From a virus: DNA of 47,394 nt. The notes below the pieces were generated by a model. It did no database searches and had not been told where the DNA came from. It saw only the letters and a program-made list of their open reading frames with translations. Each line of letters begins with the position of its first letter. Positions within the stretch are counted from its first letter, which is position 1. The stretch spans positions 1-47,394 of IMG/VR virus record IMGVR_UViG_3300008267_000082. One strand, written 5' to 3'. The position numbers and the translations under genes were made by a program. This document shows positions 39,239-46,350 of the stretch, piece by piece.

Positions 39239-41140
39239 ATGGCAGAACAACAAAGACAGAATAATTTATTTTCTACACTTAGAAGATTATTCTCTACAGA
39301 CGTAATAATTAGAAACGATGGAGCCGGCTCACTCAAAGTAATAGACGTTGATCGTATTCAGAATAATGGCGTAATTCAAAATAACTCTCTAGTTGATAGA
39401 TTTCATAAGATATATACAACTTCTACAGCATATGGAGTCAATCTTAATCTAGCACAGAACTACCAATCTGCCAGGATTCAAATCTATGCTGATTATGACG
39501 CTATGGATACTGATGCAATAGTAGCATCAGCCTTAGACATTATAGCTGACGAATGTACGCTTAAAAACGAACAGGGAGAAGTTCTACAAATCAGATCTTC
39601 TGATGAAAATATACAAAAAATCTTATATAACTTATTCTATTCGGTGCTTAACATAGAATTTACTATGTGGTCGTGGATAAGAAATATGTGTAAGTACGGA
39701 GATTTTTATTTGAAAATGGAGATAGCAGAAAAATACGGAGTTTACAACGTTATTCCTTTCTCTGCTTACAATATTATTAGACAAGAGGGATACAATCCGA
39801 CTAATCCAAATGAGGTGCGTTTCAAATATGATCCTCTTGGAGCTCTAGGAACCACATCAGGATTTTCTTCCGCATACAACAACGAAGATCCAGGAGTGTA
39901 TTTTGATAATTACGAAATAGCACATTTTAGATTAACAGGAGATGTTAATTATCTTCCATACGGAAGATCTTATCTAGAACCCGGAAGAAAATTATTCAAA
40001 CAATACACTCTTATAGAAGATGCGATGTTAATACATCGTATAACAAGAGCCCCAGAACGTAGAACATTTTATGTGAATGTTGGTGCAATTCCACCTAACG
40101 AAGTAGAAAATTACATGCAGAGGATGATAAGCAAAATGAAAAAAACTCCTCTCATAGATCCTCAAACAGGAAACTATAATTTAAAATATAATCAACAAAA
40201 TCTGTTAGAAGATTTCTTTATTCCTGTTAGAGGCGGAGACAACACAACTAGAATAGATACCGCAAAAGGATTGGAGTATAACGCTATTGAAGACGTAACA
40301 TATTTTAGAGAGAAATTATTTGCTGCTCTTAAAATACCTAAAGCTTTCATGGGTTACGAAAAAGATTTAACCGGTAAAGCTACTTTAGCTGCTGAAGACA
40401 TTCGTTTCGCTAGAACTGTAGAAAGAATACAAAGAATTATCGTATCTGAATTAACAAAGGTGGCTCTAGTTCACTTATACGCTCATGGATACACAAACGA
40501 ATCTGCCGCTAACTTTACTCTTTCACTAACAAATCCATCTATAATATACGAACAAGAGAGAATTGCTTTGTTTAAAGAGAAAGTAGCTCTTGCAAAAGAC
40601 GCTATGGACGGTAATTTACTGCCTAAAGATTTTATTTACGATAAAATATTCCAATTCTCAGAAGATCAATACGCGGAAATGGAAGATTTAATTGCAGAAG
40701 ATAAGAAAAAAGCATTCAGATTGAAACAAATCGAAGAAGAGGGTAATGATCCAGCAGAAACAGGTCAAGTATTTGGCACTCCACACCAATTAGCGAGTCT
40801 ATATGGAGGCAAAGGAGACGGACCTCTAGATATTCCTACTGGATACGACGAAACAAATGTTCAAGATGGACCTGGAAGACCGAAAAAATACCAATCTAAA
40901 ATAGGTACAGACGACTCAGCATTTGGAAGAGATGCTCTAGGCAAAAAAGATATGAAATCAGGTAGTACTCCTGAAGATTCCATGAAAGTCCAGTACAAAG
41001 GCGGTCCATTAACATATGAAAGCGCAATGGGTGAATATATTAGAAATAAAGCTATGTTAGATGCTATGGGTAGAAAAACAAAACTATTCAATGAACCATC
41101 TTTATTAAGCGAAGATAATATAAAATCAGATTTACCGTAA
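39239..41140 (+). CDS. gp20: Portal protein (gp20)
   Basis: The 633-residue protein has the T4 portal family blocks: YQSARIQIYADYDAMDTDAI (about 74-93) and ALDIIADECTLKNEQGE, RIKTAPERR-like RITRAPERRTFYVNVGAIPP (about 268-287), MKKTPLIDPQTGNY, and FFIPVRGGDNTTRIDT with the following Y-N-A-I-E-D-V-xY-F-R-E-K-L block. The dodecameric portal forms the head vertex for packaging and tail joining. T4 gp20 is 524 residues; the extra length is in an acidic, P/G-rich C-terminal tail (about 510-633) of unknown role. It starts ten bases after the terminase stop. Confidence 0.95.
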   Translation: MAEQQRQNNLFSTLRRLFSTDVIIRNDGAGSLKVIDVDRIQNNGVIQNNSLVDRFHKIYTTSTAYGVNLNLAQNYQSARIQIYADYDAMDTDAIVASALDIIADECTLKNEQGEVLQIRSSDENIQKILYNLFYSVLNIEFTMWSWIRNMCKYGDFYLKMEIAEKYGVYNVIPFSAYNIIRQEGYNPTNPNEVRFKYDPLGALGTTSGFSSAYNNEDPGVYFDNYEIAHFRLTGDVNYLPYGRSYLEPGRKLFKQYTLIEDAMLIHRITRAPERRTFYVNVGAIPPNEVENYMQRMISKMKKTPLIDPQTGNYNLKYNQQNLLEDFFIPVRGGDNTTRIDTAKGLEYNAIEDVTYFREKLFAALKIPKAFMGYEKDLTGKATLAAEDIRFARTVERIQRIIVSELTKVALVHLYAHGYTNESAANFTLSLTNPSIIYEQERIALFKEKVALAKDAMDGNLLPKDFIYDKIFQFSEDQYAEMEDLIAEDKKKAFRLKQIEEEGNDPAETGQVFGTPHQLASLYGGKGDGPLDIPTGYDETNVQDGPGRPKKYQSKIGTDDSAFGRDALGKKDMKSGSTPEDSMKVQYKGGPLTYESAMGEYIRNKAMLDAMGRKTKLFNEPSLLSEDNIKSDLP

Positions 41141-41149
41141 CCTATCATA

Positions 41150-41158
41150 TATTTATTA
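41150..41158 (+). promoter_or_regulatory. Candidate late promoter motif TATTTATTA
   Basis: It lies 18 bases before the ATG at 41177, in the gap after the portal gene. Confidence 0.5.
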
Positions 41159-41176
41159 GTAGTATAATCTAAATAA

Positions 41177-42028
41177 ATGATTAAACATTCAAAATATCGT
41201 AATACCGGAATTCTATTTGAATTGCTGGTTCGACAAACAACATCAGATTTGCTCAATAACAGAGATTCTAAATCTGTAAAAATTCTAAAAAAGTATTTTA
41301 CGAATACAGAATTAGGAAAAGAATACAGCTTATATAACACTCTAGTAACTAGTCGTAAGCTAAGCGAAGCAAAAGCCGAGATTCTAATTTCAACTCTAAT
41401 TGAGCAATATAAAAAATTAGATTACGAAAAGATTAATAAGTTAAAATATAATCTTATAAAAGAAATTAAGTCTAATTACGAATTAGACGATTTTTTTAAA
41501 GCTAAAATTGGAAATTATAAGCAATATGCATCTTTGTATACTATATTTGAATCTCAAAATAGTAAATCTATTGATACAAAACAGCTTATTCTAAATAAAA
41601 TAACTCTATTAGAGCAATTAACAGACGAGTCTATTGTTGATAAAAAAGCTCCACAATCTATCATGGAAGATTTCATGAAAGAAGATAAAGAAGTTAGATT
41701 ACTCGCTTACAAAATGTTGGTTGAGAAATTCAATGATAAGTACGAAAGTCTTTCTGACATTCAAAAGTCCGTATTACAGCAATACATAAATAGTATATCT
41801 GATACCAAGTCTCTTACTAAATACTTAAACGAAAGAGTAATAGAAGTTAAAGCAGAATTATCAAGATTATCTAAATCCACTCCAGATAAAGTTTTAAAAA
41901 TAAAACTACAAGAAGTTTTAAAATTAGTAAAACCTTTAGAAGAAAACAAATCTATAAAAGACGAACAAATTGTAGGTATATTACAGTGTTATGATTTAAT
42001 CGAAGAAATAAAAAGAGCAAATGTCTAA
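41177..42028 (+). CDS. Conserved helical head-region protein of unknown function
   Basis: The 283-residue, almost fully helical and lysine-rich protein begins MIKHSKYRNTGILFELLVRQ, a block I recognise at this place (after the portal gene) in marine T4-like phages. It has no membrane helix, cysteine site or catalytic motif. The position suggests a prohead-assembly or core-associated protein. It overlaps the next gene by eight bases. Confidence 0.6.
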   Translation: MIKHSKYRNTGILFELLVRQTTSDLLNNRDSKSVKILKKYFTNTELGKEYSLYNTLVTSRKLSEAKAEILISTLIEQYKKLDYEKINKLKYNLIKEIKSNYELDDFFKAKIGNYKQYASLYTIFESQNSKSIDTKQLILNKITLLEQLTDESIVDKKAPQSIMEDFMKEDKEVRLLAYKMLVEKFNDKYESLSDIQKSVLQQYINSISDTKSLTKYLNERVIEVKAELSRLSKSTPDKVLKIKLQEVLKLVKPLEENKSIKDEQIVGILQCYDLIEEIKRANV

Positions 42029-43664
42029 AAAACAAAAATACGAATTCAATCAACAGTCTGCTACTCTTAGATTAAGACAACACATTAACGAAGGTAGAGT
42101 AATGTTTACCATAGATGATGAAACCATAGACGGCTTATTTAATAAACAATTTGAAGCCGATGTTGATTATATTCATGATGGACCCGATGTCTATTATGTA
42201 ACTGATCAAAATGATCTTCAGAAATTTGTAGATTACGTAGAAAGCCTTGGATTGGATGCTGATATGATACAAGTTCAACAGTATTTTAAAGAGGAAGGAG
42301 GAGTTACAAGTGGAGGAGAAGCATATCTTCCTGCTATGAATGTTTCATCTAAAAAACAAAATCCATTTAAAGAAAATAGACAAGAATTTTTTATTCAAGT
42401 TGATGTTAGAGACGCTAAAAGAGCACTTGCTATTATAGACGATTCTTATTCTTTAAGCAACACTATAAAAAAGAGAGGATCAGATGTATATACTACATTT
42501 GATGTAATGGCGGCAGAAGAATTAATTGATTCTTTAAAACAAAATGAAATAAAAAATAAAAATAACGTTGAAGGATATGTTGATGAAGATGTTCTATCAG
42601 GCTATAAACAAAATAAAGGCTTTCGTCCTGGACATACTCCAGACAAAGGCGGATTTCAATATAAAGATCTTTGGGGATTAAACGAAGCAGAAGATATAGA
42701 AGCTCTAAAACAAAAAGTTATATCTTACTCTAGACAACATCGTAGCGATAAAGAAGGTTCCTTAGAAAAAGGTTGGTGGAAAGAATTTGAAAACGCTGTA
42801 ATGGCAGCCACAAACAAAGCCGAGGTAAGAGATGCAGTGCTTGATGTATATTATGCAGATAGCGGCATTTTTGATAAACTTGGTTTGATGGATTTGGATT
42901 ACGACGATTCTGAGAAATCAACAGATCCTCTCATGAAAAAATCTACTTCAAACGAAGAAGAGCTTCAAAGAGTTAAAGGGTTATTAGCCAGAGCAAATCA
43001 AGAGAGATCTTACTCAGTAATGAGTTCATACGAAGACAGAATTAAGAAATTGAAATTTTTAGTTTCTTTAGAAAAGAAAATAAACGATAAATTACCTTTG
43101 TTAAATTTTGGAGATTTATGGGCAGATTACGCTAAGAATAAATTAGCGTGGAATAGAGATCCTAATAAGTTCGCAGACATAGCGGTGCACGTTCAACGTC
43201 TCATGGAGCCACCTTGGCAACCAAAAATGGAAACACTGAGAGAAATGAATAACATAGTCGATGAAGTATTCAGCCCAGAAGATTACAGAAAAGTTTTACA
43301 GGTAATAGAAAAAATCAAATATACAAATACGAGATTATACAATGCTATACTTGATATGATCTCTGACATATATCCTCACGATTATGGAGAAGTGGAAGCG
43401 CAAATGGCATTGAAAGAGAATTATGGCAAATTCAAAAACGAAACTAAAACACGTACTAAACCAGAACAATTTCACCAAGCTGTTAAATCTGTTAAACGTA
43501 AAGTAGAAGAGATTCACAAACTCTACGAATACATGGAAAGATTAAAATTAGAATTGAGTGAGAGCTCTGATGGTTTGAAATATAAAAAATATACTGAAAA
43601 CGCAATATTTAAAATAAAAGAAGCAGTAAAAGCTTTACATATAAAAACTAAAAAATTAAAATAA
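42021..43664 (+). CDS. Head-associated protein of unknown function with gp21-like sites
   Basis: The 547-residue protein begins with basic and Q-rich residues and LRQHINEGRV (I-N-E at about 22-24). Two similar alpha/beta segments follow (about 28-95, with YYVTDQNDLQKFVDYVESLG, and about 125-180, with FFIQVDVRDAKRALAIIDDS), which may be a duplicated small fold. Later parts include LWGLNEAEDIEAL, a W-rich helical domain (about 235-400, with SRQHRSDKEGSLEKGWWKEF) and a coiled-coil C-terminus. Cleavage at the internal L/I-x-E sites is possible. It is flanked by portal and protease genes, so a head role is likely. Confidence 0.55.
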   Translation: MSKKQKYEFNQQSATLRLRQHINEGRVMFTIDDETIDGLFNKQFEADVDYIHDGPDVYYVTDQNDLQKFVDYVESLGLDADMIQVQQYFKEEGGVTSGGEAYLPAMNVSSKKQNPFKENRQEFFIQVDVRDAKRALAIIDDSYSLSNTIKKRGSDVYTTFDVMAAEELIDSLKQNEIKNKNNVEGYVDEDVLSGYKQNKGFRPGHTPDKGGFQYKDLWGLNEAEDIEALKQKVISYSRQHRSDKEGSLEKGWWKEFENAVMAATNKAEVRDAVLDVYYADSGIFDKLGLMDLDYDDSEKSTDPLMKKSTSNEEELQRVKGLLARANQERSYSVMSSYEDRIKKLKFLVSLEKKINDKLPLLNFGDLWADYAKNKLAWNRDPNKFADIAVHVQRLMEPPWQPKMETLREMNNIVDEVFSPEDYRKVLQVIEKIKYTNTRLYNAILDMISDIYPHDYGEVEAQMALKENYGKFKNETKTRTKPEQFHQAVKSVKRKVEEIHKLYEYMERLKLELSESSDGLKYKKYTENAIFKIKEAVKALHIKTKKLK

Positions 43665-44071
43665 TGGATAATTTTGACTTTAAAAAGTATTTAACCGAAA
43701 ATAAGTTAGGACCATTTTCAAGAATGCAAGAAAATGATTCTTTCGATGGATCAAAAATAGTTGATGTTAGAGCAACTTTAACTGCACTTCAAACTGCTGT
43801 AAAATCAGGAGCTATAGTAACTATAGAAGGAGAAGAGGTATTTAAAATGCCAATGATCAATATGGCAACCTTTAAAAAAGGTGGTAGAGTTAGCTTACCA
43901 ACAAATCCTGATGATTTGGAATTTGCGAAAAATGAAATATTAGTAGACGGAGAACCTTTAGAAATAATATATAAAGATGCTCCTGTTGTAGCACCAAAGC
44001 AAGCACCAAAACCATTTGATACATCAGCATATTCAGATCCAGAATCTAAATACTATCGCGGAGGAGATTAA
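43664..44071 (+). CDS. Small head-associated protein with capsid-targeting-like N-terminus
   Basis: The 135-residue protein starts MDNFDFKKYLTENKLG, with L10-T11-E12, in the same F-x-x-K-Y-L-x-E-N form as the products at 610 and 36451. A beta-rich middle (AIVTIEGEEVFKMPMINMAT) and a proline-rich end (APVVAPKQAPKPFD) follow. The start shares a base with the upstream stop (TAATG). Function unknown; probably packaged. Confidence 0.6.
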   Translation: MDNFDFKKYLTENKLGPFSRMQENDSFDGSKIVDVRATLTALQTAVKSGAIVTIEGEEVFKMPMINMATFKKGGRVSLPTNPDDLEFAKNEILVDGEPLEIIYKDAPVVAPKQAPKPFDTSAYSDPESKYYRGGD

Positions 44072-44090
44072 AAAAAATTACGAATAAAAA

Positions 44091-44222
44091 ATGGCAAAAG
44101 CAATAACTAGAGGAGGAACTTCAACAAAAATAAGTTTCGGCAAAAGAAAAAAAGGTTTAGCAAAAAAAAGTTACAATAAACACAATCCTAGACCAAAAAA
44201 ATACGTCGGACAAGGCAGATAA
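44091..44222 (+). CDS. Small basic protein, 43 residues
   Basis: The open frame encodes MAKAITRGGTSTKISFGKRK and continues to a C-terminal KKYVGQGR, with 15 K/R in 43 residues. I recognise the pattern of F-G-K-R-x-K-G-x-x-x-K-S-x-N-K-H from small proteins beside the prohead genes of marine T4-like phages. Nothing is known of its role; binding DNA or the acidic scaffold is plausible. It fits exactly between its neighbours. Confidence 0.7.
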   Translation: MAKAITRGGTSTKISFGKRKKGLAKKSYNKHNPRPKKYVGQGR

Positions 44223-44225
44223 ACA

Positions 44226-44234
44226 TATTTATTA
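44226..44234 (+). promoter_or_regulatory. Candidate late promoter motif TATTTATTA, 2 bases before ATG
   Basis: It begins four bases after the stop of the 43-residue gene, and GT separates it from the ATG at 44237. It is another candidate leaderless start. Confidence 0.5.
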
Positions 44235-44236
44235 GT

Positions 44237-45577
44237 ATGAAAAATATAAGCAAACAATATCAAGATCTTTTAGAGGGCAATATGAGTAGAGACAATTTCG
44301 TAAGAAGCTGTCGTCAACAATTTCCTCAATATATATCGCCAGTAACATCTATAGATGACGCTATCAAGATTCTCAAAAGCAAGAGAATCATAGCGGAATC
44401 AATCTCAGAAAATATGGATTATAAAGATCCATACGTGAAAGGATATATAGATAACGAAAATGGACGTTCTCTCGATGATTGTCCATATGACGAGCGTAGA
44501 GATGCCATGTTATGGAAAAATGGTTGGATGGACGCGGAAACAGAAAAACAAATGGATCATGACGAAGACACATATAATAGAGAAACTGGCGGATATGGAG
44601 ATCTATATAAAGAATCATTAAACGAAGCTGAAAAAACAGAAGGTCGTTGGAAAGAAGCCACAGGTCAAGGTCAATACGATAGATTTAAGGATTTGGATAA
44701 CGTTAATTTTACTACTTTTTTGAGAGCGGTTGCTTTCGAAGTATCTAAGGATCCAATTGTAGACGATAATAAATTACCTGCCATTATGGATAAAGTAGCA
44801 AAAGCTATGAAAAAAGATCCTATGGCTTATAGAGATCTTGTTATTTCAAATACTGAAGAGATTAAAAAGCAAGACGAAACTCGCAAGATGAAAGAAGTTA
44901 AACCTGGCAACATGATTGACAAGGATAACGGAATGAAAGAAATCAAAGGTCAAGAAAAATATAAAGCGGACAGCGCTCCAAAAACAGAATATAAAAAAGG
45001 CAAACCGGCAGGAGTAAAAGAAATGGGAGTTACACCTAAAAAAGCTCCTGGTATCAAAGCTGTAATGGACATTCCGGGAAAAGAAAAGGTATTAGATCAA
45101 TTAAAAGAGTCATTAAAAAAAAGTCTAACAGAAGACACTCACTATAAGTACACACCAGGTAAAGAAGTAGATACTCCCGATGGACCTGGTGTTGTTATTG
45201 GCATTATGGGAGGAACAATTACTGTTCAATTGCACAATGGTCAAGAAGGAGACTATCAAATAAACGTTTTAGACGCTATAGAAGCAAAGAAACAACAAGA
45301 TAACGTATTCAATTCAATGCCAGATCTTGGTAGCGTTGGACAAAAATGGTTGAGCAGTCAAGTAAAAGAAGATGAAAAACTAGAAAAAGAAAATGTTACT
45401 CCAAAGAAAAAAGACAAATACAGTAAATTAAGAGAATTTTTGAAAAAAGCTTTAAAAAAAGAAGCTATAAAATTTAAAGCCGGAGGAGAGACCATCTTTA
45501 AAAACAATTCAGAAGCGGGTTCTTACGAAGCAGATTTAAAAAAAGCAGGAGTTAAATACACAAAAACAAACGTATAG
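44237..45577 (+). CDS. Head-associated protein with capsid-targeting-like N-terminus and SH3-like segment
   Basis: The 446-residue protein starts MKNISKQYQDLLEGNMSRDN, with L11-L12-E13. Further L-N-E and L-K-E sites lie near residues 131 and 290. A conserved helical N-terminal part (RDNFVRSCRQQFPQYISPVT) is followed by charged linkers. Near the end, DTPDGPGVVIGIMGGTITVQ (about 313-332) has the look of a KOW/SH3-like barrel. The last 25 residues are a small K-rich alpha/beta unit. It lies two bases before the prohead protease gene. Probably a scaffold-core or packaged protein processed by gp21. Confidence 0.55.
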   Translation: MKNISKQYQDLLEGNMSRDNFVRSCRQQFPQYISPVTSIDDAIKILKSKRIIAESISENMDYKDPYVKGYIDNENGRSLDDCPYDERRDAMLWKNGWMDAETEKQMDHDEDTYNRETGGYGDLYKESLNEAEKTEGRWKEATGQGQYDRFKDLDNVNFTTFLRAVAFEVSKDPIVDDNKLPAIMDKVAKAMKKDPMAYRDLVISNTEEIKKQDETRKMKEVKPGNMIDKDNGMKEIKGQEKYKADSAPKTEYKKGKPAGVKEMGVTPKKAPGIKAVMDIPGKEKVLDQLKESLKKSLTEDTHYKYTPGKEVDTPDGPGVVIGIMGGTITVQLHNGQEGDYQINVLDAIEAKKQQDNVFNSMPDLGSVGQKWLSSQVKEDEKLEKENVTPKKKDKYSKLREFLKKALKKEAIKFKAGGETIFKNNSEAGSYEADLKKAGVKYTKTNV

Positions 45578-45579
45578 TA

Positions 45580-46212
45580 ATGAGTAAAGATCTTTTAATA
45601 GAATACAGCATATTTACGCCTACAAAACATAGACTATCTGAAGGCACAAGAAATGGTAACGGCAACATGATAGTATCTGGTCTTGTGCAAGCGTGCGATA
45701 AGCCTAATGCTAATAAAAGAATATATCCTTTCGAGACGTTAAGATCTCAAGTAGAACTGTACATAAAAGGTCCTATAACAGAGAATAGAGCGCTAGGAGA
45801 ACTGGATCACCCAGAAACTTCAGTTATAAATTTAAAGAACGTTTCTCATAACATATTGAAACTTTGGTTCGATGGAAAAAATCTTTACGGAGATATAGAA
45901 ATACTTCCAACCCCGTCAGGAAATATATTAAAACAACTTTTCGCAAATAACATTACTGTTGGTATCTCTTCTAGAGCTATGGGTACTGTGTCTCCAATAG
46001 GAGAAGGTCTAGTTCAAGTAGAAGACGATTTGGAATTGATATGTTGGGATTTTGTATCGACTCCATCTACTTTTGGAGCGTACGTTAGACCTGTATCAGG
46101 AATAAACGAATCATATGACCCATCTAATCGCGCTCACGGCAAATACGACAGAGCAAACAGAATGGTATCAGATATAATTTGCAGCATGTCAGGAGTTTGC
46201 TGCATAAACTAA
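45580..46212 (+). CDS. gp21: Prohead maturation protease (gp21)
   Basis: The 210-residue serine protease belongs to the T4 gp21 (S77) type. The catalytic His77 is in LGELDHPE (72-79) and Ser130 or Ser131 in TVGISSRAMG (126-135), with the strand YGDIEILPTPSG between. It cleaves scaffold, capsid and internal proteins after L/I-x-E. Its own termini hold such sites (L6-I7-E8, L19-S20-E21 and I175-N176-E177), in keeping with self-cleavage known for T4 gp21. The C-terminus ends in an unusual cysteine cluster (CSMSGVCCIN) that would be lost if I-N-E at 175-177 is cut. Its presence supports the packaged-protein reading of many genes in this window. Confidence 0.92.
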   Translation: MSKDLLIEYSIFTPTKHRLSEGTRNGNGNMIVSGLVQACDKPNANKRIYPFETLRSQVELYIKGPITENRALGELDHPETSVINLKNVSHNILKLWFDGKNLYGDIEILPTPSGNILKQLFANNITVGISSRAMGTVSPIGEGLVQVEDDLELICWDFVSTPSTFGAYVRPVSGINESYDPSNRAHGKYDRANRMVSDIICSMSGVCCIN

Positions 46213-46350
46213 TTTTTTAGTAATTTACGCTTTTATGTAAATACTCGGTATTTATTGTTACCATGCCTCGATTTCTATTGCGAGGCTATACAACTTAATA
46301 CTTATATTGCTTCCCTCTACAATAAGCAATCAAAACAATCAAGAAACAAA
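46213..46350 (+). promoter_or_regulatory. Leader region of the scaffold gene with hairpins
   Basis: The 138 bases between protease and scaffold genes hold a TATTTATTG motif (46249-46257) and two hairpins: ATTTAC (46223-46228) / GTAAAT (46237-46242), and GCCTCG (46265-46270) / CGAGGC (46281-46286). If the motif is the promoter, the second hairpin is at the 5' end of a leader of about 85 bases, the longest in the window. It could stabilise the message of this highly expressed protein. There is no T-run, so it is not a terminator. Confidence 0.45.
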
